Assembly (NCBI GenBank): GCA_037142915.1 | Contig: JBAWZR010000006.1 | Coordinates: forward strand, 1 to 29,636 | Length of the DNA stretch: 29,636 nt | From: JBAWZR01 sp037142915 | GTDB lineage: Bacteria > Patescibacteriota > Minisyncoccia > Moranbacterales > UBA1568 | Reading direction: 5' to 3' | Part shown: piece by piece, positions 7,939-16,806 of the stretch | How the letters are laid out: each line of letters starts with the position of its first letter | How positions within the stretch are numbered: the stretch's first letter is position 1 | Made by a program: the position numbers and the translations under genes | The notes under the pieces: model-generated | Told to the model about the DNA's origin: nothing | Databases searched by the model: none | Seen by the model: only the letters and a program-made list of their open reading frames with translations

Positions 7939-8550
7939 CTATCGTTTCTTCCAATAATACCGGAATAACCCGACCCAAAAGGCTACGAACACACCGACAA
8001 ATGCCGACACACCGAGCCCAACCGGCAAACCAAATCGTCCATCCTGCACCACTGGAGCCTCACCCTGCACTGTAAACCAACTCTCATCATCAGCAGTACT
8101 GTTCAGCTGTCTCGTATCTTGATTGAGCACAGAGAGCAAACCCTTCGCCCAACGATCGGCTTCTCCCGCATTGGTAGCACGATAACTCACCCGCACCACC
8201 TGCGAGGACAAACGCTCTGCTCGCACCGCACCACCAAAATACCATGGCTTAGCGTTCAGCAGTTGGACTTTCGACTCACTGGCGATATCGCTCAAAATGC
8301 GGGGCGATGCCAACCACTGCACCACGGTATCCGAAAATCGCTCATCGGCTTGCAAGCGATAAAACCCGTCATACCGATAGTCGGTCGTGTTCTGGACACC
8401 CGCACGCGCGATATTCAAAGTCAGATCAGCCGACACGCTGGAGACTTGTAGCGCAAAAACAAACAGACCGACACACATACTGCCGACAATAATACTGAGC
8501 AATACTTTTTTCTGCTTGAGAAAAATATTCACAAAATCTCGAAGTTCCAT
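7939..8550 (-). CDS. Wzz-like polysaccharide chain-length/co-polymerase protein
   Basis: Membrane protein of 203 residues with the Wzz/YveK layout. A short cytoplasmic start MELRDFVNIFLKQKK is followed by a first helix (about 17-38), an extracytoplasmic domain of about 135 residues and a second helix (about 174-196), with a basic end YYWKKR. Such proteins control polymer length or partner a tyrosine kinase in capsule export. No kinase domain or tyrosine tail is present. The gene starts 3 bases after the GT4 gene at 8554-9681, which supports joint expression. The family call rests on topology and context more than on sequence motifs. Confidence 0.65.
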   Translation of the reverse strand: MELRDFVNIFLKQKKVLLSIIVGSMCVGLFVFALQVSSVSADLTLNIARAGVQNTTDYRYDGFYRLQADERFSDTVVQWLASPRILSDIASESKVQLLNAKPWYFGGAVRAERLSSQVVRVSYRATNAGEADRWAKGLLSVLNQDTRQLNSTADDESWFTVQGEAPVVQDGRFGLPVGLGVSAFVGVFVAFWVGLFRYYWKKR

Positions 8551-8553
8551 AGA

Positions 8554-9681
8554 TTATTTTTTACGATTCAATGTATCTTGATATTTTTGCCACGCATGAT
8601 CCACATACTCCCGTATCCGGTTTTTGAACAATACCCTATCAAATCGTTGCGTCTGTTCACGAATGCGTGATGAATTATACCGATTCGTATCGAAATCCCG
8701 CAATACTTCCATCACCGACTCCGGCGTTTGCTCTTCAAAAAAAACACCAGTCACACCATTCTCGAGATATTCCATCGCACCACCACTCCGATACGCGATC
8801 ACTGGCACACCCGACGCCATCGCTTCCACTGCCACGATACCGAAATCCTCCTCTTGTGGAAACACGAACGCCCGACACTCAGCATAATATCGCGGAAGCT
8901 CGCTATCGTCCACCCGACCGAGAAACTCCACAGTATCACCCGCCAATTGCCGCAAGCGTTTTTCCTCCGGCCCAGCACCGATGATCTTGAGTGAGAGATG
9001 CAACCGATTGCATGCTTCGATCACGATATCGTAACGTTTATAAGCGATCAACCGTCCGGTCATCAGAAAATATTTTCGAGCAAACGAACCCTGTCGATTG
9101 ACCGATGCAAACCGCTCCAACTCAACCGGCGGATGTAGTACTGTCGAATCCCGTCGATAATACTTCGCAATACGCCGTCGGACGAAATCCGAATTCGTGA
9201 TGATCATATCTGGTCGACGGGCAGCACTCCGATCCCATAGGCGGATAGGATTCAAAAACAACGGTACCAGTTTTTTTATTAAAGGGTGAAAACCAAAATC
9301 CTGCGCGTATTTCTGACAGTCATCCCAAATATATCGCGTCGGGGTATGCAGATAGCAAATGTGCAGCGTATGCGGGTGCGTAATGATTCCCTTAGCATAA
9401 CTGGACGAGTCTGATAGCACCACATCAAATTGGGAAAAATCAAATTGTTCTACTGCCACCGGCATCAACAATGGGAAAAGTCGATGATGCCGCCGCGCTA
9501 TCGGTGAGCGTTGCAGGAAAGAAGTACGAATATCCCGATCCGCAAATGCGCCATGCATCGCATTCTTGTCATACAGAATCGTATAAATCGGCGCATCGGG
9601 AAACAACTCACAAAAAGCCTCGAGCACCCGCTCGGCACCACCGTATTGTACTAAATAGTCATGCACCAAAGCCACTCGCAT
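8554..9681 (-). CDS. GT4-family glycosyltransferase
   Basis: GT-B glycosyltransferase of 375 residues when started at the ATG at 9681; an ATG 12 bases upstream would add MKRP. It starts MRVALVHDYLVQYGGAERVLEAF, the nucleotide-sugar GT4 pattern with GGAER. It shows CYLHTPTRYIWDD in the N-terminal domain, YFLMTGRLIAYKRYD at the start of the donor domain, and the E-x7-E region QEEDFGIVAVEAMASGVPVIAY. This arrangement is common in mannosyl/rhamnosyl-type transferases of O-antigen and exopolysaccharide clusters, but the sugar is not determinable. It sits between the four-helix membrane protein and the Wzz-like gene. Confidence 0.9.
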   Translation of the reverse strand: MRVALVHDYLVQYGGAERVLEAFCELFPDAPIYTILYDKNAMHGAFADRDIRTSFLQRSPIARRHHRLFPLLMPVAVEQFDFSQFDVVLSDSSSYAKGIITHPHTLHICYLHTPTRYIWDDCQKYAQDFGFHPLIKKLVPLFLNPIRLWDRSAARRPDMIITNSDFVRRRIAKYYRRDSTVLHPPVELERFASVNRQGSFARKYFLMTGRLIAYKRYDIVIEACNRLHLSLKIIGAGPEEKRLRQLAGDTVEFLGRVDDSELPRYYAECRAFVFPQEEDFGIVAVEAMASGVPVIAYRSGGAMEYLENGVTGVFFEEQTPESVMEVLRDFDTNRYNSSRIREQTQRFDRVLFKNRIREYVDHAWQKYQDTLNRKK

Positions 9682-9718
9682 AGGTCGTTTCAATCTTAAC
9701 GGGAATTATACACCACGC

Positions 9719-10069
9719 CTACTCCTCTCGTTTTCGAAAAGCCATTCCTGCAATCAGATGTAGGACTGACAATATCAACGCCCCGAGGAACGCCACGCCA
9801 AAACCATCCACCTCGAATCCCTTCACTATCTGAGCAAGGAACCAAAACAGAAAAGCATTAATTACAAATGTAAACAAACCTAGACTTAAAATATTCACCG
9901 GCAGAGTAAGGATAACCAGTATCGGTTTCAGGGTCATCGAAAGCAACCCCCACAGGAGTGCCACGAGCAAAGCGGTACCAATCCCCGCGATATGGATCGA
10001 ATCGGGCAGTATCGCCGCCACTACGAGAAACAAAAGCCCATTGACCAACCATCGAGCGATAAGATTCAT
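9719..10069 (-). CDS. Four-helix membrane protein (phage-holin 4_2 / PF04020-like)
   Basis: Membrane protein of 116 residues with four hydrophobic helices. It has the family-like sequence WGLLSMTLKPILVILTLPVNILSLGLFTFVINAFLFW split over helices 2 and 3, and ends in KREE. This K-P-[IL]-x-[IL]-L-x-x-P pattern is typical of the PF04020 membrane proteins, which are named after phage holins but are common chromosomal proteins of unknown role. It lies downstream of a terminator and behind its own -10 element (10099-10107), and 37 bases before the next glycosyltransferase gene. Confidence 0.8.
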   Translation of the reverse strand: MNLIARWLVNGLLFLVVAAILPDSIHIAGIGTALLVALLWGLLSMTLKPILVILTLPVNILSLGLFTFVINAFLFWFLAQIVKGFEVDGFGVAFLGALILSVLHLIAGMAFRKREE

Positions 10070-10072
10070 AGC

Positions 10073-10096
10073 AAAAAAGGGTAACGAATTACCCTT
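10073..10096 (-). terminator. Intrinsic terminator after the glycosylphosphotransferase gene
   Basis: Perfect 8-bp stem AAGGGTAA/TTACCCTT with a 4-base loop, followed on the minus strand by TTTTTT. It lies 28 bases past the stop of the upstream gene and immediately before the start of the four-helix membrane protein. Confidence 0.8.
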
Positions 10097-10098
10097 GT

Positions 10099-10107
10099 AT
10101 TATAGCA
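10099..10107 (-). promoter_or_regulatory. Extended -10 promoter for the four-helix protein and downstream genes
   Basis: On the minus strand TGC precedes TATAAT (10099-10104), a consensus extended -10. The -35 is poor (TTAAGG at 17 bases). The predicted start, near 10092, falls inside the terminator hairpin, so transcripts starting here would lack the full stem. Confidence 0.6.
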
Positions 10108-10123
10108 TATTCTCGGAAAAGCC

Positions 10124-11539
10124 TTAATTCTTCCGGCGGCGGAAGAGGACACCGATGGTTTTGAAGAAGAGGTCAACATCCAGGCCGAGCGACCAATTTT
10201 CGATATAGTAGACATCCAAACGGTATTCGTCCTCAAAAGAAATATCCGAACGCCCCGAAACCTGCGCCATACCGGTGATACCCGGCTTGATAGTGAGCAA
10301 ACGACGATGGTATTCCTTGTACTTGTCGACTTCGCGTTTCTGATGTGGACGCGGTCCGACGATGCTCATACTGCCGAATAGTACATTGAAAAACTGTGGG
10401 AGTTCGTCGAGCGAGTAGCGTTCGATAACGGCGCCAACCTGCATCTTACGCGGATCATCCTTAATCTTGTAAAGCACATCGTCACGCACATTCCGTTCTT
10501 GAATCAGCTCCTTCTCATAGCGCATCGCCTCCTCTACATTTGGATTCTTATCCGTAATACAATACGCCCACTTCATATAGCGGAACTTGTAGACAAAAAA
10601 TACCTTGCCATTCTCACCAATGCGCTCGTTCTTATAAATCACTGGACCATCCGGATCCTCGAGCTTGATGAGAGCAGCGATCACCAACATCACCGGAGAC
10701 AGAAAAACGATTGCGCCAAGAGATGCCACGATATCCAAAGATCGCTTGAGGATTTTCCCCCAACCATCCAGCGGCGTGTGTTCAATCTCGATAATCGGCT
10801 CACCATAAAATAAATCCAATCGCAAACGCGATGTTTGCAGTGTGGTCGGCAGATATTTGTATGCAATGTTTTTGATCTGACAATAATCGAGCAATTTCGC
10901 CTGCTCGTCATCGGTGAGCGTTACATCGGTAATGATCACTTCGTCCACACCGTGTCGCATTTGGATGTTCTTGAGTTCTGCAATACTCACCCCTGGCATC
11001 TGCGCCACCACCCGATATCCCAAACTACGGTTCTTACGGAACAGTTTCGTGAACCGCTTGGTCCGACCATTACTCCCCACCAACACCACGCGATGCACGC
11101 CTACGCTACGATGAACGAGTAGCCACTTCTGTATCCCCCGAAGTATCGCCCGCCCAAACGCCACATACACTGCCACCAGAATCCATCCCGCCAACAAAAT
11201 AAACCGCGAGGCAAACCATTGCCGTTGCAAAAATATACTGATAATCACAATAACAAGCACCAATGAAGTCGCCAAGAACACCTGCCATGATTCCCGCCAA
11301 AATGTCCGTGTCGCCCGAATGTCATACAGACCATACAGCGCATACACCACCAAAAAAATCGGCAACAAAAGTGCCGTAGTTCCTAAATAACCACCCAGTG
11401 AGAAATTGTAGAGTTTTGTCTGAAACAGAGCCAATTCAGGCAGATTACGGATCGTGAATGCCGAAAATGATGCCAACAGTATCATCGACATATCAACTGG
11501 CACCTGAATCGCGCTAAAAAACAATTCCGATCGTTTCAT
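10124..11539 (-). CDS. Polyprenyl-phosphate glycosylphosphotransferase (sugar transferase)
   Basis: Initiating enzyme of surface-glycan synthesis. It transfers a sugar-1-phosphate from a nucleotide sugar to undecaprenyl phosphate at the membrane. The 471 residues contain four to five N-terminal membrane helices (about 10-130), then a Rossmann-like middle domain from VVLVGSNGRT (151-160). A fifth hydrophobic hairpin follows (LKRSLDIVASLGAIVFLSP, 264-282) and then the catalytic bacterial sugar-transferase domain. The last shows KNERIGENGKVFFVYKFRYM, SLDELPQFFNVLFGSMSIVGPRP and PGITGMAQVSGR. The layout is of the WbaP/WcaJ/CpsE type; the sugar is unknown. It starts 23 bases after rnpB and has its own terminator at 10073-10096. 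Confidence 0.92.
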   Translation of the reverse strand: MKRSELFFSAIQVPVDMSMILLASFSAFTIRNLPELALFQTKLYNFSLGGYLGTTALLLPIFLVVYALYGLYDIRATRTFWRESWQVFLATSLVLVIVIISIFLQRQWFASRFILLAGWILVAVYVAFGRAILRGIQKWLLVHRSVGVHRVVLVGSNGRTKRFTKLFRKNRSLGYRVVAQMPGVSIAELKNIQMRHGVDEVIITDVTLTDDEQAKLLDYCQIKNIAYKYLPTTLQTSRLRLDLFYGEPIIEIEHTPLDGWGKILKRSLDIVASLGAIVFLSPVMLVIAALIKLEDPDGPVIYKNERIGENGKVFFVYKFRYMKWAYCITDKNPNVEEAMRYEKELIQERNVRDDVLYKIKDDPRKMQVGAVIERYSLDELPQFFNVLFGSMSIVGPRPHQKREVDKYKEYHRRLLTIKPGITGMAQVSGRSDISFEDEYRLDVYYIENWSLGLDVDLFFKTIGVLFRRRKN

Positions 11540-11562
11540 AAATATAAATATCCAAAAAACAA

Positions 11563-11948
11563 GAAGTAACAGAGCTATAAGCCGGATTCTGTACCCCGAA
11601 ATAAATCAGGGCGACCATCATTTCTCTCGACTTTTTGTTACCAAAAAGCTCTAGCGGTTCTTCCGCCGGTTGGCGGACGCGACCTTGCACTCGGGTAAGG
11701 ATTTAGCCGTTTCATCGTAGCCTTCAATATATAGCCACGCTCACCCAAAAAAATCTGGGTGCCTGATTCCTTTCGAAATCAAGCGTCTCTGCTCGCACCT
11801 CTCGGATTACTCCGTACGGGCGTTACCCGCTACCCTGTTTTCTTCACCGTGTATACATAAAGTATAGCACAAGAAGAAGAGTGTCCGGACTTTCCTCACC
11901 CCGCAAAACTTTCATTTCACGCGGCGCGATGGTCCACTCTGTCACTTC
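11563..11948 (-). ncRNA. rnpB: RNase P RNA
   Basis: Catalytic RNA of RNase P, which matures tRNA 5' ends. On the minus strand the universal 5' P4 segment AGGAAAGTCCGGAC and the 3' segment ACAGAATCCGGCTTAT are both present at the expected distance. The ends pair as helix P1: GAAGTGACAGAG at the 5' end (11937-11948) with CTCTGTTACTTC at the 3' end (11563-11574). The length of about 386 bases is normal for a type A-like RNA. A T-rich run (TTGTTTTTT) follows P1 directly, so P1 plus this run may help termination. The sugar-transferase gene begins 23 bases later. No tRNA genes are found in the window. Confidence 0.95.
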
Positions 11949-12008
11949 TTCTTTTTTGGAAAATCCACCGTCACTTTCGCCCATCTAAAGACAAAAAAGC
12001 AACTCCTC

Positions 12009-12037
12009 ATCCTAGCATTTTTCCGCACCGCTGTCAA
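12009..12037 (-). promoter_or_regulatory. rnpB promoter
   Basis: On the minus strand: perfect -35 TTGACA (12032-12037), a 17-base spacer, and -10 TAGGAT (12009-12014) preceded by TGC. The predicted start is near 12002, giving a 5' leader of about 50 bases that must be trimmed to reach P1. Confidence 0.8.
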
Positions 12038-12058
12038 TCAAGCAATAAAGTTTGAACC

Positions 12059-12075
12059 GGTGACAAATTGTCACC
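12059..12075. repeat. Short perfect hairpin after pheT
   Basis: GGTGACA-AAT-TGTCACC forms a 7-bp stem with a 3-base loop, 12 bases beyond the pheT stop. No T-run follows on the minus strand, so it is at best a weak or factor-dependent 3' end. Confidence 0.5.
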
Positions 12076-12086
12076 ACTATATACTT

Positions 12087-14468
12087 TTACCGGCGTGGTT
12101 CGAGTTGGAGTTTTTCTTGGAGAGTTTGAAGAATAATTTCAGTCTGCTTTTCTACCTCCTCAGTCGAAAGTGTCCTATCAGATGCGCCGAAAGTGAGATG
12201 GAACGCGAGACTGGTACGAGCGATTTTTCCTGCTTCATCTTTTTCTTCATACCGATCAAAAACTTCGACATCCAACAAAATATCACCACCAACTATACGG
12301 GCTTCTGCTATAATCTGCGCCACAGTCACACTGCTCGGTACAAACACGGCGATGTCACGAGTACTCGTTGGAAATTTCCGGATCGACTCAACACTGCGCG
12401 TTTCCGGTGTCACCTGAGCAATCACCTCGAGCGAGCATTCCCACGCAGCGATATTTTTCTGTTTAATACCCATTTTTCTGAGTAGTGTCGGATGTATGAC
12501 GCCAACCGTTCCGAGTTTCGTCTTGCGACCATCGAACCAACCGGATACGACCGCCGTTTGCGTCGGATGCCAGACAGCGCTCACCCCCTCTATCGCCTGC
12601 CATTCAGTTCGAATACCCTGCGAAACCAACATATTTTCCACGATATCCTTCGCGGCGAAAAAATCACCAATAATCGCACCGGCTATGTGCTTGGATTCAA
12701 TCACTGCGCCAGTAGCATCTCGCTCATACACATGTCCTTTTTCAAACAGCATAAAAGAATCAAAGTTTTTCAGATTCTCGTAAACATTGTGTAACAAACC
12801 GACAAGCAAAGTCGTCCGCATCAACGCTTGGTCGGGGTTCATTGGATTGGCGAGTGCTAAATGCTTCGAAATATCTAACCCAAACGCCCGCGCGCTCTGT
12901 TCACTATAAAAAGAATAATTATAAACCTCACTCAATCCATAGGCCACGAGCTGTTGTTCGAGTATTCGAATACGTCTTTGAGTGATATCAATCGACGGTG
13001 ATTGCAGTGCGACGACCGGCGTCTGTGTCGGGATGAGATGGTAGCCCAATACTCGTCCAACTTCCTCCGCGAGATCCGCCACGCCGTCGATGTCTAATCG
13101 CCATACGGGCACACCAACCAACCACGAATGCTCCTGCTCGGTCACCGTAAAACCAAGCGATTGCAGACATTCTTTCATTCGAGATCGCTCAACCATCACG
13201 CCCAAAATCTGGTCTATTTTTTCGGGCAGCACAACTAATTCTTGTCGATCTATCGGTTGCGAGAGTACCTCGACTTTTTCAATCTCAGTTCTGCTTTTAT
13301 CAGTGGCGAGATGCTGGAGAATTTCGATCGCCCGTGCCAGTGCCCGTTCTGCCAGATCGGGACTCAAACCCTTCTCAAATCGATCTGACGCATCAGTCCG
13401 CATATTGAGTCGCGTCCGTGTTCGCCTAATTTTTATCGGATCAAAACACGCTGATTCGAGTAAGATTTCCGTTGTTTCACTCGTGACCGCCGAATTTTTC
13501 CCACCCATCACGCCGGCCACAGCCAATACTTTTTCACCATCAACAATCACGACATCCTCTTCGTGCAGTATATAAGTTTTTTCATCAAGCAAATCTACTT
13601 TCTCATCAACCATCGCGGCACGCACGGTGATATTTTTTTCTTTTTTTCCGAGCAATGTATCCCAATCAAAAGCATGAAGCGGCTGGCCAAGTTCGAGCAT
13701 TACGAAATTTGTCACATCCACGATCGGATGAATGGAACGCATCCCAAATGTTTTCAAACGTGACTGCAACCACGCCGGTGACGAACCGAGTTTGCCCAAA
13801 CGCAGATATGCCCCGATATAGCGTTTCGTTTTGGTCGTCTCATCAACACGCACAGTAAAGTGAGTCGCCAATGCCAGCGCACTGACCTGTAATCCATCAT
13901 AATCAAAATCCATCACTCGTCCCTCGAGCGCCGCTATCTCACGAGCCATCCCGACATGCGAGAGACAATCGTGAGCGCGGTCGGGCAAAACTTTGATATC
14001 GAGCAGGCTATCCGACCCGACGATATCCCGCACCAAAATTCCGACTTCCGTAGTCGCGGGCAAAACCCAGATGCCATCATGATCTTCACCGATTCCTAAT
14101 TCTTTTTGCGAGCAAATCATCCCACTCGACTCGATATCTCTAATTTTTGCTTTTTTGATTTCGAAGTCTCCAGGTAATATCGCCCCCACCAATGCCACGG
14201 CCACTTTTTGTCCCTCGGCGATATTGGGCGCACCGCACACGATGGTCAAGGTTTCCGTGCCAATATTCACTTGCGCCACACGCAGCTTATCGGCATTCGG
14301 ATGCGGTTCGAGTTGCATCACTTCACCTACCACAACACGGTCAGTCTCAAGACCGACTATAGTCGCCTCCTCCACTTCGAAAGCATGCATCGTGAGTAAT
14401 TCGACGAGCTCCCCCACCGACCGTTCCGTCCCACTGAGTTCCTGTAACCATTTGTAACTGTATTTCAT
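12087..14468 (-). CDS. pheT: Phenylalanyl-tRNA synthetase beta subunit
   Basis: Beta chain of the alpha2-beta2 enzyme that charges tRNA-Phe. The 793 residues show the expected order. The start MKYSYKWLQEL is followed by a tRNA-binding (EMAP-like) domain with HPNADKLRVAQVNIG and IVCGAPNI (about 40-150), then the B3/B4 editing region (DVTNFVMLELGQPLHAFD). Next come the B5 region (about 400-475) and the catalytic-like core. The C-terminal anticodon-binding FDX-ACB domain (about 700-793) has FPTSTRDIAVFVP and KIARTSLAFHLTFGASDRTL. Length is normal. It begins 3 bases after pheS, so the subunits are translationally linked. Confidence 0.97.
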   Translation of the reverse strand: MKYSYKWLQELSGTERSVGELVELLTMHAFEVEEATIVGLETDRVVVGEVMQLEPHPNADKLRVAQVNIGTETLTIVCGAPNIAEGQKVAVALVGAILPGDFEIKKAKIRDIESSGMICSQKELGIGEDHDGIWVLPATTEVGILVRDIVGSDSLLDIKVLPDRAHDCLSHVGMAREIAALEGRVMDFDYDGLQVSALALATHFTVRVDETTKTKRYIGAYLRLGKLGSSPAWLQSRLKTFGMRSIHPIVDVTNFVMLELGQPLHAFDWDTLLGKKEKNITVRAAMVDEKVDLLDEKTYILHEEDVVIVDGEKVLAVAGVMGGKNSAVTSETTEILLESACFDPIKIRRTRTRLNMRTDASDRFEKGLSPDLAERALARAIEILQHLATDKSRTEIEKVEVLSQPIDRQELVVLPEKIDQILGVMVERSRMKECLQSLGFTVTEQEHSWLVGVPVWRLDIDGVADLAEEVGRVLGYHLIPTQTPVVALQSPSIDITQRRIRILEQQLVAYGLSEVYNYSFYSEQSARAFGLDISKHLALANPMNPDQALMRTTLLVGLLHNVYENLKNFDSFMLFEKGHVYERDATGAVIESKHIAGAIIGDFFAAKDIVENMLVSQGIRTEWQAIEGVSAVWHPTQTAVVSGWFDGRKTKLGTVGVIHPTLLRKMGIKQKNIAAWECSLEVIAQVTPETRSVESIRKFPTSTRDIAVFVPSSVTVAQIIAEARIVGGDILLDVEVFDRYEEKDEAGKIARTSLAFHLTFGASDRTLSTEEVEKQTEIILQTLQEKLQLEPRR

Positions 14469-14471
14469 ATT

Positions 14472-15530
14472 TTAAAACTGATTGATGAATCGTAAATCAC
14501 CTGATTGGAAAAGTCGTCCATCGGGGATGTGATACTTCATCATCGCAAGACGAGGAATGCCAAAACCCCAGGCAAAACCCTGATAACGATCGCGCTCATA
14601 CCCGGCTGCCACCAAGACTTTTTGATGCACCATACCGGCACCACCAATCTCAATCCAACCGACTTGCTTGCAAGCAGAACAGCCAACGCCATGACACAGG
14701 GTGCAAGCAATATCGAATTCAAAACCCGGCTCAACGAATGGAAAAAAACTTGGCCGCAAACGAATCGTCGTCTCTTGACCAAAAAATCGACTGAAAAACA
14801 TCTCACCGACCGCCTTAAAATTTGCCACCGAAATATCATCACTCACCATTAAGCATTCAAACTGATAAAATGTGTGTTCATGGGTTGTGTCAGTCGCCTC
14901 ATTGCGGAAGACTCGTCCGGGAACAATAATGCGTAACGGTGGCGTATGCGTCTGCATATACCGTATCTGCACCGGCGAAGTATGTGTGCGAAGGAGGAAC
15001 CGATCTTCAGACTCTTTTTTCATCTGCAACCAAAAAGTATCCTGCATATCGCGCGCCGGATGATCGGCCGGCATATTGAGCGCATCGAAATTATAAAACT
15101 CTGTTTCCACCTCGGGTCCATCGGCGATCTCAAATCCCATCGAAGTAAAAATGTCTTCGATCTCGCGGGTAATGGTTGTAAGAGGATGTTGGTGTCCCAC
15201 GCCTGATATTCTTTTCTTTCTATTCAAACCGATAGAGGAAGGAAGAGTCACATCGATTCTTTCAGCTTCCCAGTCATGATCCGCCTCTTGTAACTGCTCT
15301 CGTTTTTCGGCAAGGGACTGCGTCAACTGCTGCTTGGCGGCATTCATCGCGGGGCCAAGGGTACGCTTCTCTTCAGGCGACAAATCTTTCAAACCCTTCA
15401 GTAGCGCCGAGAGCTCACTCTTGCGCCCCAACAAGCGCACTTCAACCATCATCAGGTCAACTTCATTGGAAGCTTTTTGTATCGATTGCAATCCCTCTTG
15501 TAGAATTTTCTCAAGTTTTTTTTGTGACAT
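14472..15530 (-). CDS. pheS: Phenylalanyl-tRNA synthetase alpha subunit
   Basis: Catalytic class II subunit of 352 residues. An N-terminal coiled coil (about 1-90) is followed by the core. Motifs are visible: HPLTTITREIEDIFTSMGFE, DTFWL, RTHTSPVQIRYM, motif 2 GRVFRNEATDTTHEHTFYQFE, and motif 3-like GFGIPRLAMMKY. A four-cysteine CTLCHGVGCSACKQ insertion near residues 283-296 looks like a small zinc site, a known variant in many bacterial PheS proteins. It is preceded by tyrS (9 bases) and followed by pheT (3 bases). Confidence 0.97.
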   Translation of the reverse strand: MSQKKLEKILQEGLQSIQKASNEVDLMMVEVRLLGRKSELSALLKGLKDLSPEEKRTLGPAMNAAKQQLTQSLAEKREQLQEADHDWEAERIDVTLPSSIGLNRKKRISGVGHQHPLTTITREIEDIFTSMGFEIADGPEVETEFYNFDALNMPADHPARDMQDTFWLQMKKESEDRFLLRTHTSPVQIRYMQTHTPPLRIIVPGRVFRNEATDTTHEHTFYQFECLMVSDDISVANFKAVGEMFFSRFFGQETTIRLRPSFFPFVEPGFEFDIACTLCHGVGCSACKQVGWIEIGGAGMVHQKVLVAAGYERDRYQGFAWGFGIPRLAMMKYHIPDGRLFQSGDLRFINQF

Positions 15531-15539
15531 ATTGCTAAG

Positions 15540-16733
15540 TTACTTCACTATCAAACGACGAAAATCTTTCTTCCCGACTTTGAGCACCTGATTGAGATCC
15601 TTCACTTGAAGCGTATAATATCCATCGATAATATGTTCGCTCGCAATCGTCACACCTCCCTGTTCGATCTTGCGCCGCGCGTCGGTCTTGCTCGTCGCCA
15701 AACCTTGCTCCACCAAAAGTTGCGCCAATTCCGCTCCGACCACCGCACCACATTCCGAAATCTCCTCCGGCACCAAGTGTTTCGAAAAAGTGTTCACGAA
15801 ATACTCCTCCGCCTCCTGTGCCGCGTCCTCGCCGTGATACATCCGCACGATTTCTTTGGCGAGTTGTAGCTTCACATCCCGAGGATTCGCTTCGTCCGCC
15901 CACACTGGTTCCATAAGTTGTTTAATCTCATCTAAATCAATCCGCGTACAGTGGACGAAATACGCACCGATCAGTTCATCCGGCAGACTCATTATTTTCC
16001 CGAACATCTCATTAGGCGCATCAGTAAGATTCACGGTATTCCCCCAACTCGAACTCATCTTGCGCCCATCGATCCCAAGGATTAATTCTAATAAAAGAAT
16101 ATTTTGCGGTGATTGCCCATAATGCTCTTGCAGTTTTCGACCCGCCAAAATATTAAATCGTTGATCCGTCCCGCCAATCTCAACATCCGCCTTCACGGCC
16201 ACGCTATCATACCCCTGCATCATCGGGTAGAGCATTTCTCGCAACGAGACACGCTTCCCTACTTCCACTCGCTTGGCGATGTTTTCCCGCGCCGTAAATT
16301 CCGACACAGAAAAAACATCCGCCTGTTCACAAAGCTCCCGATAAGTAAGCTCCTCCAACCATTCGGAATTATAATGTTTCTCAACCAATGACATATCGAG
16401 CAACTTGCCCGCCTGATCAAAATACGATTGCAGATTTTTCTCAACGGTTTCTTTGGTCAACATCGGTCGTTCACTCTCTTTGTCGCTCGTATCACCAATC
16501 GTCCCCGTGAAATCCCCGATAATGAAAACAATCTGGTGTCCGGCTTGTTGGAAATCACGCAGCTTGAGCAGCGGCACGGCTCGCCCGAGATGAATATTTG
16601 GGCTGGTCGGATCGATGCCGAATTTGATTCGCAATGGTTTCCCTTCGAGAAGTTTTTTTTCGAGTTCGTCTTTGCCGATTATTTCTACGATGCTTCTTGA
16701 AAGTAAATTTTTTTGTTTTTCTTCTTGGTTCAT
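15540..16733 (-). CDS. tyrS: Tyrosyl-tRNA synthetase
   Basis: Class I synthetase charging tRNA-Tyr, 397 residues. The ATG at 16733 (MNQEEKQKN) was chosen because a longer frame adds 61 residues unlike the family that run through the repeat at 16762-16800. The HIGH-type motif is PNIHLG (45-50), the second signature is GRKMSSS (223-229), and the C-terminal S4 RNA-binding domain (about 335-397) contains ATSKTDARRKIEQGGV. The tyrosine-site region GYDSVAVKADVEIGGTDQRFN is intact. KMSSS in place of KMSKS is a mild variant. It is first in a tyrS-pheS-pheT run. Confidence 0.96.
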   Translation of the reverse strand: MNQEEKQKNLLSRSIVEIIGKDELEKKLLEGKPLRIKFGIDPTSPNIHLGRAVPLLKLRDFQQAGHQIVFIIGDFTGTIGDTSDKESERPMLTKETVEKNLQSYFDQAGKLLDMSLVEKHYNSEWLEELTYRELCEQADVFSVSEFTARENIAKRVEVGKRVSLREMLYPMMQGYDSVAVKADVEIGGTDQRFNILAGRKLQEHYGQSPQNILLLELILGIDGRKMSSSWGNTVNLTDAPNEMFGKIMSLPDELIGAYFVHCTRIDLDEIKQLMEPVWADEANPRDVKLQLAKEIVRMYHGEDAAQEAEEYFVNTFSKHLVPEEISECGAVVGAELAQLLVEQGLATSKTDARRKIEQGGVTIASEHIIDGYYTLQVKDLNQVLKVGKKDFRRLIVK

Positions 16734-16761
16734 AAAATTTGATACTACAAGTTTTTCAAAC

Positions 16762-16800
16762 GAGATTGCCGCATCCCGACAAGTCGGGACTCGCAATGAC
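16762..16800. repeat. Dispersed inverted repeat, copy B (short form)
   Basis: This copy begins GAGATTGCCGCA and ends ACTCGCAATGAC, matching the right-arm sequence of copies A and C. Its centre is replaced by a hairpin TCCCGAC-AA-GTCGGGA (about 16774-16789). It lies between the SHOCT-like gene and tyrS. Confidence 0.65.
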
Positions 16801-16806
16801 ACAAAA

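Noticed and set aside
11660..11680. TCCGCC-GGTT-GGCGGA in rnpB as a copy of the lepA palindrome
   Set aside because: Only the 6-base arms are shared, and a GC-rich helix is expected at this place in RNase P RNA, so common origin is not supported.
12059..12075. Intrinsic terminator of pheT
   Set aside because: The hairpin is perfect but no T-run follows on the minus strand, so it is listed only as a hairpin.
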